Positions 1-8,781 of a stretch of DNA of 64,000 nucleotides are shown here, in pieces. The notes beneath the pieces were generated by a model. That model worked only from the letters and a program-made list of their open reading frames with translations. It had not been told where the DNA came from and ran no database searches. The number at the start of each line of letters is the position of its first letter. Within the stretch, counting starts at the first letter, position 1. Origin of the DNA: Vibrio nereis NBRC 15637 (GTDB lineage Bacteria; Pseudomonadota; Gammaproteobacteria; Enterobacterales; Vibrionaceae). A program made the translations under genes and the position numbers. The stretch is taken from NCBI RefSeq assembly GCF_001591105.1, contig NZ_BCUD01000008.1, forward strand, positions 62,001 through 126,000, read 5' to 3'.

Positions 1-102
1 CAATACGACGGTCAGCCATTGCAGCTGCTGGTTACCTATAACTGCTGCAAACCAAATACATTGGAACCAGACGGAATAGGCGACAAATCGTTTGGTATTC
101 AT
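1..102 (-). CDS. DUF2878 membrane protein, N-terminal fragment (partial)
   Basis: Only the first 34 codons lie in the window; the gene continues past the left edge. The ATG at 102 begins one base after the stop of the cyclopropane synthase gene, so it is the next cistron of that operon. The readable start (MNTKRFVAYSVWFQ, then a hydrophobic stretch) is a typical first membrane helix. It resembles DUF2878 proteins, which often follow cyclopropane synthase genes in this type of operon. The family is a small multi-helix inner-membrane protein of unknown function. The assignment rests on context and a short N-terminus. Confidence 0.65.
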   Translation of the reverse strand, partial: MNTKRFVAYSVWFQCIWFAAVIGNQQLQWLTVVL

Positions 103-103
103 A

Positions 104-1348
104 TCAAGCACGCTGAAAAGTCATATGAACGGTACTGATACTTTTTGCTTTAAACCCGCCTTCACAGTAGCAAAAGTAGTAGTTCCACATGCGAATAAAT
201 CGTGTATCGAACCCCAATCGACGAACCATAGGTTCGGCTAGATCAAACCTTACCCGCCAGTCATTCAAGGTTTTTGCATAGTCTTCTCCGATGTCAAATA
301 AGTCTCTGAGTACTAAATCACTATTCTGTGTTGCCGCTTGCGTCAATGCTGTAATTGACGGGAGAAATCCCCCAGGGAAGATATACTTCTGAATAAAATC
401 AACGTTATTGCTGTAATAGTCATACCTTTGATCGGCGATAGTAATGGCCTGTATTACCATTAGTCCTCTAGGTTTCAACAAAGACTGACATTTTTGAATG
501 TAGGAGTTGAGGTACTCTTTACCCACCGCTTCAATCATCTCTATCGACACTAATTTGTCGTAAGTCCCCGTCAAATTCCGATAGTCTTCTTTCAGTAAAG
601 TAATGCGGTTTGTTAAACCTTTCTCTTCTATCTTTTTCAGCGCAAATTGATATTGCTCTTCAGAAATCGTTGTCGTCGTCACTTGGCATCCATAGCGCTC
701 TGCCATGTAGATGGCCATCGCCCCCCAACCAGTACCAATTTCAATCACATGATCTTGTTCTGTTAACTTTAACTGCTCACACAAACGCGCCATTTTATTT
801 TCTTGAGCTTGCTCTAACGTGTCTTTTGAGTCTGAATACAAAGCCGACGAATAGAGCATCTTTTCATCAAGAAACGTTGCATAGAGCTCATTACTAAGAT
901 CGTAATGTGCTTCAATATTTTTCGCGGAATTTTCTAGCGTATTTCGGTTTAACCAATGAGCAATACGATGTGACAGCTTAGTGAAAATGCTCGATTTGCC
1001 TTCTAGGTTATCGAGAGTTGAAGAGTTGATCGCCATTAATTCCATCACAGCTGTAAGATCAGGGCTATCCCACCAGCCATCCATGTAAGCCTCTGCTGCA
1101 GCAATACTGCCACCTGCTAACACTCGTGAGTAAAAGGCCGGGTTCTTAACTTCGATAACCGCTGCTATATGGCTATTTTGTGAATGACCAAATACAGTTT
1201 GCTGCTTTGGTTCATTGGCAGAAAAAGATTCAACAACCGTTAGTGAGCCAGAGTCCAGTTTCCCGAGCAAGGTAAAGACAAGACTGCGCGCCGTTTTTTG
1301 CCCTGTCGACAACTGCTGTGGGTAAGGTATAGCGTGAGAGTTAATCAT
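104..1348 (-). CDS. cfa: cyclopropane-fatty-acyl-phospholipid synthase family methyltransferase
   Basis: A 414-residue SAM-dependent methyltransferase of the CFA synthase family, which methylates or cyclopropanates double bonds of phospholipid acyl chains. Two family signatures are visible: HYDLSNELY with MLYSSALY at about 148-171, and the SAM-binding VIEIGTGWG at about 201-209. The start is the ATG at 1348, whose A is shared with the stop codon of the upstream DUF1365 gene; longer upstream starts would run into that gene. It is the fifth gene of a six-cistron operon. In Rhodobacter and Pseudomonas, similar operons answer to singlet oxygen or light and may make furan or cyclopropane fatty acids. 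Whether this paralogue cyclopropanates or only methylates cannot be read from the sequence. Confidence 0.88.
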   Translation of the reverse strand: MINSHAIPYPQQLSTGQKTARSLVFTLLGKLDSGSLTVVESFSANEPKQQTVFGHSQNSHIAAVIEVKNPAFYSRVLAGGSIAAAEAYMDGWWDSPDLTAVMELMAINSSTLDNLEGKSSIFTKLSHRIAHWLNRNTLENSAKNIEAHYDLSNELYATFLDEKMLYSSALYSDSKDTLEQAQENKMARLCEQLKLTEQDHVIEIGTGWGAMAIYMAERYGCQVTTTTISEEQYQFALKKIEEKGLTNRITLLKEDYRNLTGTYDKLVSIEMIEAVGKEYLNSYIQKCQSLLKPRGLMVIQAITIADQRYDYYSNNVDFIQKYIFPGGFLPSITALTQAATQNSDLVLRDLFDIGEDYAKTLNDWRVRFDLAEPMVRRLGFDTRFIRMWNYYFCYCEGGFKAKSISTVHMTFQRA

Positions 1349-2142
1349 TATCTTTGCTCCTTGACATCTTTTGATTTTTGCTTGTCTTGAGTCTCTTGTT
1401 GGTACTTCGGGTGAGAGTAAAAAGGGGCGCCTTTGAGCCAAAGCTTTAAGGCGTGCCAATAAATACCTGTCGTCACCTTTATTGCCATTACTGGGACATA
1501 AATTAGCTGCGTTAACAATGCCTGAGATGTAAGTGGGTGCTTATTCATCATTAACGTAGCGTCGAATTCTTTTTGCTCTCTATGGCATTCAAGATGTATA
1601 AACAGACGCTTAGCTAATGGTTTCAGCTTCCAAACATATTGCTGCTCTATTGGATTAAACGGTGATACATGGAAAGCCTTAGGGTGCGACCAAGCGCTTT
1701 TGTTCTGCGTGTTATCAGAGGCCGGAATGGCATAATAATGGCGTTCATTCCACGGCGTATTACTCACCTCCGCCAGTAGATATTTCCATGTGCCGTCCAA
1801 ATCATAGACGTAATAAAAATTGACCGGGCTAAAATAGATACCCAAATAACGCAAGTGGATAACCGCTTTTACCGTACCAGTAATTCGTTCTCCAGTGAGA
1901 TCGCAAACCTTATCGAGTACAGCCTGTTTAAGATCACCTTCTCCTAGGTAATCTGCCCGTTTAAAACGCGCCCAGTGCCACCACCTGGTACCAAAGCACC
2001 AAAGGTTAGATTGCAGTTGTTCTAATTCATCCAGATCGATACAAGGCATAAACAAGGTATATTTGAGTGCATGTCTTACTGGCGTGAATCGCCGGTGCCT
2101 TATATCACCAATCAGCAAAGCACTCTTAAGTTCATCACTCAT
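1348..2142 (-). CDS. DUF1365 family protein
   Basis: A 264-residue protein with DUF1365-family features: the opening LLIGDIRHRRFTPVRHAL, a central LGIYFSPVNFYYVYD and the later WNERHYYAIP and HPKAFHVSPF segments. The molecular function is not established. The family is almost always found next to an FAD amine oxidase and a CFA-synthase-like methyltransferase, which implies a role in unusual fatty-acid synthesis. It overlaps its neighbours by one base on both sides (TAATG junctions), so translation is probably coupled with the oxidase upstream and the methyltransferase downstream. Confidence 0.85.
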   Translation of the reverse strand: MSDELKSALLIGDIRHRRFTPVRHALKYTLFMPCIDLDELEQLQSNLWCFGTRWWHWARFKRADYLGEGDLKQAVLDKVCDLTGERITGTVKAVIHLRYLGIYFSPVNFYYVYDLDGTWKYLLAEVSNTPWNERHYYAIPASDNTQNKSAWSHPKAFHVSPFNPIEQQYVWKLKPLAKRLFIHLECHREQKEFDATLMMNKHPLTSQALLTQLIYVPVMAIKVTTGIYWHALKLWLKGAPFYSHPKYQQETQDKQKSKDVKEQR

Positions 2143-3419
2143 CAGGCTGCCCCTTGTTGCTCTACAGGTACACTCCCTTCTTCAATAGCGCGTACTACAT
2201 CTAGTGCACTCTTAACGCCATCTTCGTGAAATCCGTTGTACCAATAAGCCCCGCAGTACCAAGTCTGGTTAAGGCCATTAATTTCACCTCGCCTTGCTTG
2301 TGACGCTATAGATTGCTTAGAAAAAACAGGGTGATGATAAGTAAAGGTGCGTAAAACCTTGTCTGGGTCGATATTGGAAGAACTGTTTAGCGAGACACAG
2401 AATGTGACGGGTGCCTTTATATGCTGCAAAATGTTCATATTGTATGTCAGCATCGGAGGCTGAGTTTCGTCCCCCTCGCCGCTAAGCCAATAATTCCATG
2501 ATGCCCATGCTGCTTTCTCTACAGGTAGCAAAGACTCATCCGTATGGAGAACCACTTCATTGGCTTGATACTGCAGCCCTGACAGTATGTCTTTCTCGAC
2601 CTCGTTGATATCTCTCATCAAGGCCAATGCTTGGTCACTATGGCAAGCAAAAATCACCTGATCAAAATGTTGCACCTTTCCTTCAACAAGTAAGTTAACA
2701 CCAAGCTGATCGCGCCAAACACTTTCGACAGGCGTTGAGAGCTTAATTTTGTCGGAAAAATCACGAGTCAATGGCTCTATGTACAACTTTGAGCCCCCTT
2801 CAATCACGTACCATTGAGGTCGATTAGTGACATCAAGTAGCCCGTGATTTAAAAAGAAGCGGGCAAAAAAGCTCAATGGAAATGAACGCATGTCTGCCAA
2901 AGTGGAAGACCAAATCGCGGCTCCCATAGGTAGGATGTAATTCTCACAGAAATAGTCGCTGAACTTTTCATCTGAAAGAAAGCCGCCTAGCGTGCGCTCA
3001 TCCGCTCCGCCTTTTTCAACAATTTTCTTCACTTTCCTGTTGAAACGAAGTATTTCAAAAATAAATGAGTAAAAACGCGGATTAACCCAATTTTTTCGCT
3101 GTGCAAATAGAGTCGCTAACGTATGACCATTATATTCAAGCCCATTTGAATCATTACGCACACTAAAGCTCATCTGAGTTGGCCGGCCTTTCACCCCAAC
3201 CTGATCCATCAATTCAATGAAATTAGGATAAGTGCGATCGTTGTAAACGATAAAACCAGTATCAACGTTGTAAGACTTACCTTTCACGTCAACAGTAACA
3301 GTGGCAGTGTGCCCACCCACATAGTCGTTGGCTTCAAAGAGCGTGATATCGTGCTTTTTGTTTAAGTGGTAAGCACATGTCAGCCCGGATATTCCTGTCC
3401 CGATAATTGCTATTTTCAT
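2142..3419 (-). CDS. FAD-dependent amine-oxidase-like oxidoreductase
   Basis: A 425-residue flavoprotein. The N-terminus carries the dinucleotide-binding GTGISGLTCAYHL fold followed by an acidic residue (FEAND) and VGGHTATV, typical of NAD(P)-binding/amine-oxidase-like proteins related to phytoene desaturases. In furan fatty-acid pathways a homologous protein acts as a desaturase on methylated acyl chains; that role is inferred here from the neighbouring DUF1365 and methyltransferase genes. Its stop codon overlaps the DUF1365 start by one base, and it begins 12 bases after the SDR gene ends. Confidence 0.85.
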   Translation of the reverse strand: MKIAIIGTGISGLTCAYHLNKKHDITLFEANDYVGGHTATVTVDVKGKSYNVDTGFIVYNDRTYPNFIELMDQVGVKGRPTQMSFSVRNDSNGLEYNGHTLATLFAQRKNWVNPRFYSFIFEILRFNRKVKKIVEKGGADERTLGGFLSDEKFSDYFCENYILPMGAAIWSSTLADMRSFPLSFFARFFLNHGLLDVTNRPQWYVIEGGSKLYIEPLTRDFSDKIKLSTPVESVWRDQLGVNLLVEGKVQHFDQVIFACHSDQALALMRDINEVEKDILSGLQYQANEVVLHTDESLLPVEKAAWASWNYWLSGEGDETQPPMLTYNMNILQHIKAPVTFCVSLNSSSNIDPDKVLRTFTYHHPVFSKQSIASQARRGEINGLNQTWYCGAYWYNGFHEDGVKSALDVVRAIEEGSVPVEQQGAA

Positions 3420-3431
3420 TGTGTACTCCCA

Positions 3432-4157
3432 TTAATTTGATATCAGCTTGGCAGTAATTAAGGTCTGCCAACGATAGGGCAGCGCGCCTATCAAACGGAT
3501 AATTGAAGTGAATCTTTTCGGAAAGTAGATATGAGCACGGCCTTTGCTTAACCCGTCTCTAATCTCACGTGAGGCCTGCTCTACAGGGATCACCATTGGC
3601 ATATCAAACGTGTTCTTATCGGTCAGCGGTGTTTTGACAAAGCCTGGATAAATCACCGAAACATCGATGCGTTTACTTTTAAGATCCAGTTGCAAGGTTC
3701 GAGCAAGATAGCCTACAGCGGCTTTTGAGGCCCCGTACGCCTCTGCTCTAGGGAGAGCAAGTTCGCTGGCGATCGAACCGACAATTGCGATCCGGTGACC
3801 GGGAATGAAATGCGTTTGGCACGCTTCAATGGCGTTCGCTAAGCCCACCACATTCACGTTGAACACCCGCTTTACCAATTCTGCGTCCATTACGCCCTCA
3901 TCGATGTACTCACAATCCCCTGCATTAAAAATCCATAAGTGAGGTTGATAAGGTAGCTGTGAGACGGCTTCTTTTGAGTCCTGCAGATCCGTAAGATCAA
4001 ACTTCAGTCCAGAGATCTGTGAAAACTCTTGCTCTAGTTGAGTAAGCACATCTGAATTGCGACCACATGCAATCACGTCCCAACCATCTTGTGCATAATC
4101 TCTTGCGAGTTGGAGTCCGATACCCGATGTGGCCCCCGTAATCAGTACACTGTTCAT
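3432..4157 (-). CDS. short-chain dehydrogenase/reductase (SDR)
   Basis: A 241-residue classical SDR. It has the cofactor motif TGATSGIG at residues 7-14, the NAG motif in FNAGDCEY, and the catalytic YxxxK (YGASKAAVGYLAR) after a serine in VGSIASELALP. It should reduce or oxidise a carbonyl or hydroxyl with NAD(P)H; the substrate is unknown but probably lipid-derived given the operon. Its start overlaps the stop of the NTF2-like gene by four bases (ATGA), showing that it belongs to the same transcript. Confidence 0.87.
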   Translation of the reverse strand: MNSVLITGATSGIGLQLARDYAQDGWDVIACGRNSDVLTQLEQEFSQISGLKFDLTDLQDSKEAVSQLPYQPHLWIFNAGDCEYIDEGVMDAELVKRVFNVNVVGLANAIEACQTHFIPGHRIAIVGSIASELALPRAEAYGASKAAVGYLARTLQLDLKSKRIDVSVIYPGFVKTPLTDKNTFDMPMVIPVEQASREIRDGLSKGRAHIYFPKRFTSIIRLIGALPYRWQTLITAKLISN

Positions 4158-4573
4158 GATCCTAGCCTCCGTTTGATACCTTTGATCACCACCCCCAGCA
4201 CAGGCAAATGTTCATAGAGCATTTCCCCGAGGTCGAAGTAATCTCTGTGATAAATCACTTTGCCCTCTTGCATTTTGAGGTGGCTAACACCGTGGACATG
4301 GACTGGTGTACCATTTCGCAGCTTGGGATGCTCGAGAGTCATAAGCCAAGTGAGAAAACCAGTATCATCAACTTGCTGATACTCTTTGATGTCAAACTGA
4401 CAGGTGTGTACGTTGGTGTAGAGCGTCTCAAAGTAGTGCTTGAGCGCTTGCCACCCTTCTATCCGATGCGCTGAGTCTTCAAACACCACATCTGGGTGAT
4501 ACACATCTTCAAGCGTATGTAGATTTGCTTTAGAAAGTTGTTGGTATATATCGCCAACTGATTTGATGTCCAT
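4154..4573 (-). CDS. NTF2-like (SnoaL-type) small protein, first gene of lipid operon
   Basis: A 139-residue alpha+beta barrel protein of the NTF2/SnoaL superfamily. Typical features are YHPDVVFEDSAHRIEGWQAL near residues 25-45 and HGVSHLKMQEGKVIYHRDYFDL near 95-115. The chosen ATG at 4573 has a good ribosome-binding site (GGAGAG, 4 bases upstream); earlier alternative starts lie within the promoter motifs. Family members are small isomerases, cyclases or binding proteins, so the exact role is open. It leads the operon running down to the left edge of the window. Confidence 0.8.
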   Translation of the reverse strand: MDIKSVGDIYQQLSKANLHTLEDVYHPDVVFEDSAHRIEGWQALKHYFETLYTNVHTCQFDIKEYQQVDDTGFLTWLMTLEHPKLRNGTPVHVHGVSHLKMQEGKVIYHRDYFDLGEMLYEHLPVLGVVIKGIKRRLGS

Positions 4574-4588
4574 TTCACTCTCCAATAT

Positions 4589-4665
4589 TGTACACGGAAT
4601 TTTTTTGTACAATTAAAGTTAAGATAGATCATTAGACAAAGTTGTACAACTTTAATATTTGTAAA
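4589..4665. promoter_or_regulatory. repeated TGTACA operator-like boxes before the lipid operon
   Basis: TGTACA occurs at 4589-4594, 4606-4611 and 4643-4648, with TGTAAA at 4660-4665. The four boxes form two pairs, each TGTACA-N11-TGTA(C/A)A. The third box sits inside a perfect 16-bp palindrome at 4638-4653 (AAAGTTGTACAACTTT). From memory, the class II LitR (MerR family, B12/light) regulator of Pseudomonas putida recognises TGTACA-type pairs with a similar spacer upstream of a comparable operon. No merR/litR gene lies in this window. I did not find a convincing -35/-10 pair. Confidence 0.6.
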
Positions 4666-4708
4666 AGATTATTAGTGGGCGTATAAAAAGTGTCGGAAGG
4701 TCGATCAA

Positions 4709-4734
4709 AAAGGCTTGGTGATTACCAAGCCTTT
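4709..4734 (-). terminator. rho-independent terminator of htpX
   Basis: An 11-bp stem (AAAGGCTTGGT / ACCAAGCCTTT) with a GATT loop, followed on the minus strand by TTTTGATC. It lies 17 bases beyond the htpX stop codon and separates htpX from the lipid operon's control region. Confidence 0.8.
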
Positions 4735-4750
4735 AAATTAGAAATGAGTG

Positions 4751-5611
4751 TTATGAGTTACGCAAAGCGTTAATACGCTTATCTAGCGGAGGGTGGCTCA
4801 TTAAAAGCTCGGTCATTGAACGTTTACCATTGATGCCGAACGCCATCATTGAGCCCTCAAGTTGAGATTCGTGGCTAACCTTCAAGCGCTCTAGCGCTGC
4901 GATCATTTTCTGCTTACCGACCAATTGAGCCGCGCCAGCATCAGCATGAAATTCGCGATGACGGCTGTACCACATGGTGATAAAACTTGCTAAGAAACCA
5001 AACACAAGCTCAAGAACGATTGATACACCGAAGTAAACCATCATATTGCTGCCACCTTCCTCTTCATCGTTTGAGGACACTAGGTTCGCAATAAAACGAG
5101 ATAAGAAGATAACAAAAGTATTCACGACACCTTGCATCAGCGTCATTGTCACCATGTCACCATTCGAGATATGGCTGACTTCATGCGCAAGTACCGCTTC
5201 AGCTTCGTCACGCGTCATGTTATGCAATAGGCCAGTAGACACCGCAACCAACGAATCATCACGTTTCGCGCCTGTAGCAAAAGCATTGATATCTGCTGAG
5301 TCATAAATAGCAACTGTCGGCATACCAATGCCCACTTGCTCAGATTGACGACGCACTGTTTCTAGTAGCCAGTGTTCTGTCTCATTACGTGGGCTTTCGA
5401 TCACCATACCGCCGACCGAACGTAACGCCATTCCCTTCGACATAAGTAGTGAAATGAAAGCACCACCAAAACCAAACACCGCCGCCATGATTAGCAGACC
5501 AGACAAACTCCCTGGCTGCATCCCCGTTACAGCATAAACAATATTGAGAACAACACTTAGCACCAGCACAACGGCTAGGTTGGTTGCCAGGAACAACATT
5601 ACTCGCTTCAT
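4751..5611 (-). CDS. htpX: membrane zinc metalloprotease HtpX
   Basis: A 286-residue HtpX heat-shock protease of the M48 family, which degrades misfolded inner-membrane proteins. Two N-terminal membrane segments (about 5-28 and 35-56) precede the catalytic HEVSH at 143-147 (first two zinc ligands and the general base). Two further hydrophobic segments follow (about 155-180 and 193-215), then the downstream glutamate region [11 protein letters not shown]. The C-terminal [16 protein letters not shown] is characteristic. Length matches the family. It is a single-gene transcript with its own terminator. Confidence 0.95.
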   Translation of the reverse strand: MKRVMLFLATNLAVVLVLSVVLNIVYAVTGMQPGSLSGLLIMAAVFGFGGAFISLLMSKGMALRSVGGMVIESPRNETEHWLLETVRRQSEQVGIGMPTVAIYDSADINAFATGAKRDDSLVAVSTGLLHNMTRDEAEAVLAHEVSHISNGDMVTMTLMQGVVNTFVIFLSRFIANLVSSNDEEEGGSNMMVYFGVSIVLELVFGFLASFITMWYSRHREFHADAGAAQLVGKQKMIAALERLKVSHESQLEGSMMAFGINGKRSMTELLMSHPPLDKRINALRNS

Positions 5612-5702
5612 TTATTTCTCTCCAAACGGAAGCTTATTATTATGTGCCATATACCTTACTTGAGTAGACAGCTTGGGCCAACACGCCCGATTTTTCATTA
5701 CC

Positions 5703-5732
5703 TAGATATAGTCTATCTCTTTTCTTTACAAG
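5703..5732 (-). promoter_or_regulatory. candidate htpX promoter (sigma-32-like)
   Basis: On the minus strand CTTGTAA (5732-5726) is followed after about 14 bases by CTATATCT. This is near the sigma-32 pattern CTTGAAA-N13/14-CCCCATNT, and overlaps a weaker sigma-70 reading (TTGTAA, then TATATC or TATCTA). It is about 95-120 bases upstream of the htpX ATG. Regulation by heat shock is known for htpX; the match here is only moderate. Confidence 0.35.
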
Positions 5733-5860
5733 GTTAAGCGACAAATTGAAACATTTGTTTTCTTGGGCTCGCTTTCTATCAGGTAAAAAATTTATATTAA
5801 AAGCTGACTGAATATCAGTGAATTAGAGTAACAAGTACTTTGGATTAGACTTTGGTCTTA

Positions 5861-5888
5861 TTGTGCCTTCACTGATTCGTGCTAGATT
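5861..5888 (+). promoter_or_regulatory. candidate promoter of the 53-aa gene
   Basis: TTGTGC (5861-5866), a 16-base spacer and TAGATT (5883-5888) make a plausible sigma-70 promoter about 43 bases upstream of the small gene's start. Apart from this and the htpX promoter, the 320-base gap 5612-5931 shows nothing recognisable. Confidence 0.35.
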
Positions 5889-5931
5889 TTAGGCATTCAA
5901 GAAACATCCATGTGAACAGAGGGAACATGTC

Positions 5932-6093
5932 ATGGTTGAAACTAGCAACTATCAAATGGCTATTGATTTACTATGTTGTCATCTAGGGCTGTCAGAAGAA
6001 GAAGCAATGAAGCAGCTTGGAATCTCTCCTGAAGAGCACGTTCAAAATCATGTCATGGAGATGCAACACGCATTCATGTCAGCTGAGAAGTGA
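5932..6093 (+). CDS. small conserved-looking hypothetical protein (53 aa)
   Basis: A 53-codon open frame with ATG at 5932 and TGA at 6091-6093. A strong ribosome-binding site (GAGGGA) lies 7 bases upstream and a strong terminator follows directly. The product (MVETSNYQMAIDLLCCHLGL...) is soluble, acidic and helical-looking, with a Cys-Cys pair near residue 15. A segment LSEEEAMKQLGISPEE reads like a helix-turn-helix-sized motif. I do not recognise a family. It stands alone between divergent htpX and the convergent end of bioD. Signals on both sides make it a real gene rather than a chance frame. Confidence 0.7.
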   Translation: MVETSNYQMAIDLLCCHLGLSEEEAMKQLGISPEEHVQNHVMEMQHAFMSAEK

Positions 6094-6112
6094 TTTTATT
6101 TTCTAGAATATT

Positions 6113-6138
6113 TTAGGGCAGCCATATGGCTGCCCTAA
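6113..6138. terminator. bidirectional terminator between the small gene and bioD
   Basis: A perfect 26-base palindrome with core GGGCAGCC-ATAT-GGCTGCCC, flanked by T-rich sequence in both directions (TTTT at 6111-6114 on one side, CGTTTTCTATT on the other). It sits 14 bases beyond the bioD stop and 19 bases beyond the small gene's stop. Confidence 0.85.
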
Positions 6139-6152
6139 TCGTTTTCTATTAT

Positions 6153-6836
6153 CTATACACCAAGTAACGGGTCTACATTGATGTACTTAGCAAGGTCCTG
6201 GCGTTTAACACTTGGAACATACGGAATTTCACCCAGCTTAGGTACATTCATCTTATCTTCTAACATCGAGATAATATCCGCGTAGTGCTCTGTGCCCGGG
6301 TTGATTCTATTTGCTACCCAACCTACCACTTCTAAGCCGTCAGCTTTAATTGCGTCAAGCGTCAGCATGGCATGGCTTAAACAGCCGAGTTTAATGCCAA
6401 CGACAAGCACAACTGGGAGCTTTTCTTGCTGCACCCAACTCGATAAGCACTCAGAGTCAGACACCGGCACGCGCCATCCTCCCGCACCTTCAACCAAAAC
6501 AACATCGGCATCTTGTTTATGCTGAGCAAGTTTTTCGCTTAGCACTGGGTACTCTATTGTTACGTTTTCTCTTTTCGCAGCAATATGAGGCGAAGCGGGT
6601 AATTCCAATGCATACGGGTTGATATCCTCATAAGCAACTTCGACCGTTGATACTCTCAGCAAGTGAAGCGCATCCGAGTTTCTGAACCCGTCTTCCGTCT
6701 TCTCACTACCCGCAGCCACTGGCTTATAGCCAATTGTTTTTAACCCTTTCGCCGCCAAAGCGTTTAGAATCGCTTTAGATGCAACTGTTTTTCCAACATC
6801 GGTATCCGTACCAGCAATAAAAAAAGCATTAATCAT
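6153..6836 (-). CDS. bioD: dethiobiotin synthetase BioD
   Basis: A 227-residue ATP-dependent enzyme that closes the ureido ring of dethiobiotin from diaminopelargonate and CO2. The P-loop [12 protein letters not shown] lies at about 5-16, the [14 protein letters not shown] motif near 110-123, and the C-terminal ANRINPG segment is present. The ATG at 6836 overlaps the bioC stop by four bases (ATGA), supporting this start over an in-frame upstream ATG inside bioC. It is the last gene of bioBFCD. Confidence 0.95.
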   Translation of the reverse strand: MINAFFIAGTDTDVGKTVASKAILNALAAKGLKTIGYKPVAAGSEKTEDGFRNSDALHLLRVSTVEVAYEDINPYALELPASPHIAAKRENVTIEYPVLSEKLAQHKQDADVVLVEGAGGWRVPVSDSECLSSWVQQEKLPVVLVVGIKLGCLSHAMLTLDAIKADGLEVVGWVANRINPGTEHYADIISMLEDKMNVPKLGEIPYVPSVKRQDLAKYINVDPLLGV

Positions 6837-7636
6837 AGATGTATAACCCCTAAACAAACCTGATATGTTGCAGGAAGAAGACCATTGTGGTTTTTGAATT
6901 CCTGGTAGGCTTGCTCGACTTGTATAAGTGCCTTGCGACTTGTTAAGCCCTGAGCGCGTCCGCTTACATGATTCGCACCGATGCCTTTTAAATCTCGCAT
7001 CAATGAAAAAGCGGTATCGTACCAGACTGTAATGGTGGGCAAGTCTAGACTATGCTTTGCACATTCAGATTGCGCTAACGCAATTTTTACCTGATTGAGG
7101 CTGATAAAGTCATTCACGTGTTGATATGAGTCAACTTTAATCCATGCCTGCTTTAACTCGTGAAGAGAGCCGTCGAGTAAGGTCGAAAAACACATCAATC
7201 CATCTGGTTTTAGCACTCTACGCATTTCTTTCAATGGTACCGATAGGTCCTCACACCACTGCAGAGCTAAGCTCGAAAACACGATATCAACGGAGTTATC
7301 GTCCAACGGCAAGCATTCTGCGTCGCCTTGCTGATATTCAACATTGCAATCGCCACAACGCTGACGGGCGGCATCTAACATGTCGTATGATAGATCCAAG
7401 CAGATAACCTTGGCTCCTCGTTGGAGCAATTGCTGCGAAAAATAGCCGGTTCCACAGCCGAGATCTAATACCGTTTTTCCACTTAAATCGTCTGAAAGAC
7501 TATCTAATAACCTATGGCCAACATCACGCTGAAATGCAGCATGAGCATCGTATGTTTTTGCTGCTTTACCAAATGCTTCCGCAATGGCTGATTTATCTGG
7601 TAGTGAATTGAATACAGACTGCAATGCTTGTTCCAT
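6833..7636 (-). CDS. bioC: malonyl-ACP O-methyltransferase BioC
   Basis: A 267-residue SAM methyltransferase that caps malonyl-ACP as its methyl ester, so that fatty-acid synthesis can build the pimeloyl chain. The SAM motif [16 protein letters not shown] lies near 55-70, [12 protein letters not shown] follows, and the family's [14 protein letters not shown] sits near 119-132. Overlaps are one base with bioF and four bases with bioD, a tightly coupled operon. No bioH or bioG is visible in the window to remove the methyl ester. Confidence 0.93.
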   Translation of the reverse strand: MEQALQSVFNSLPDKSAIAEAFGKAAKTYDAHAAFQRDVGHRLLDSLSDDLSGKTVLDLGCGTGYFSQQLLQRGAKVICLDLSYDMLDAARQRCGDCNVEYQQGDAECLPLDDNSVDIVFSSLALQWCEDLSVPLKEMRRVLKPDGLMCFSTLLDGSLHELKQAWIKVDSYQHVNDFISLNQVKIALAQSECAKHSLDLPTITVWYDTAFSLMRDLKGIGANHVSGRAQGLTSRKALIQVEQAYQEFKNHNGLLPATYQVCLGVIHL

Positions 7637-8781
7637 TAGCCTACCCTATCCAATGCTGCTTCAAAACTGTCCGCCAATTGCATTACGTTCTCCGAGGTAT
7701 GATTTGCCGTCAATGTAATGCGCAATCTCGCTGTGCCATTGGGTACCGTGGGAGGACGTATTGCCGTTAGCCAGTGTCCGTGACTTTTTATTTGATCTGC
7801 CAGCTCGATGGCAAGTGATGCCTCGCCGACAATAAGAGGCTTGATTGGCGTCTCTGTTTCTACATACCCGTCAAATGAAGAAAAACATTCTTTATAAGTC
7901 TGCTGAAGTTCTGCGAGCTTTTCACGTCTCCAGTGCTGCTCTTGAATCATTCGAGTAGCATAAGTTAATGCGTAAGCTTGGGAGGGGGGGATAGCCGTAG
8001 AATAAACATGATGCCTTGCGAATTGAGTGAGATAGTCTCCTACCTCTTCATTACACAAAATCGCGGCACCCGATAACCCAAAGGCTTTTCCGAACGTGAC
8101 CACTAAGATATCAGGCTTAATATCAGCGCGTTCGCAGCTTCCTTGACCTTGCTTACCGAGCACGCCAATACCGTGAGCATCATCGACAACAAGCCAGGCG
8201 CGATCTTTTGTCACTTCACGTAATGCTGCCAGAGGCGAAAGATCGCCATCCATACTGAACACACCTTCGGTCACCACCAACGCATCTTGGGTGAGTAGTT
8301 TTTGCAGAGAACGAGGATCGTTGTGTAAAAAGCGTTTCATTGTCGCAGGCGACAACAATCCGGCTTCCATTAAAGATGCATGATTGAGCTTATCTTGAAG
8401 AAGCAAATCACCCTTTTCTAACAGGCTAAACACTAGCGCTTGGTTAGCGGAAAAGCCCGAACTAAACAGTATCGCGCGGCGAAAACCCAGCCACTCACAC
8501 AGTGCAGCTTCTAGGTTTTTATGAGCTGAACTAAACCCTGTGACAAGTGGTGAAGCCCCACTGCCATTACCATATAAATCAATACCTTTTTGCCATGCTC
8601 TTGACAGCTCTTTGTCGTGGGCTAGCCCAAGGTAGTCATTGCTTGAGAAGTTAATATAGCGGTTTTCATGGCGGGCAAAGGCATGCTGGTTTCCGCCATC
8701 TATTGTTTGCACCTTTCGGGTTAGCCCTTGCTGCCGTCTTGCATCAAGGGCGTTTTGTATGCGTGCTTTAAACACTGGCAT
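7636..8781 (-). CDS. bioF: 8-amino-7-oxononanoate synthase BioF
   Basis: A 381-residue PLP-dependent enzyme condensing pimeloyl-ACP or pimeloyl-CoA with alanine. Recognisable elements are [11 protein letters not shown] near 40-50, the [12 protein letters not shown] loop, [12 protein letters not shown] and the PLP-lysine motif [14 protein letters not shown] chose the ATG at 8781 (MPVFKARIQ), which gives the usual family length and overlaps the end of bioB by 14 bases; longer starts reach further into bioB. Confidence 0.94.
   Translation of the reverse strand: MPVFKARIQNALDARRQQGLTRKVQTIDGGNQHAFARHENRYINFSSNDYLGLAHDKELSRAWQKGIDLYGNGSGASPLVTGFSSAHKNLEAALCEWLGFRRAILFSSGFSANQALVFSLLEKGDLLLQDKLNHASLMEAGLLSPATMKRFLHNDPRSLQKLLTQDALVVTEGVFSMDGDLSPLAALREVTKDRAWLVVDDAHGIGVLGKQGQGSCERADIKPDILVVTFGKAFGLSGAAILCNEEVGDYLTQFARHHVYSTAIPPSQAYALTYATRMIQEQHWRREKLAELQQTYKECFSSFDGYVETETPIKPLIVGEASLAIELADQIKSHGHWLTAIRPPTVPNGTARLRITLTANHTSENVMQLADSFEAALDRVG

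Noticed and set aside
610..897. Plus-strand 95-aa frame inside the cyclopropane synthase gene
   Set aside because: Antisense shadow of a clearly conserved enzyme.
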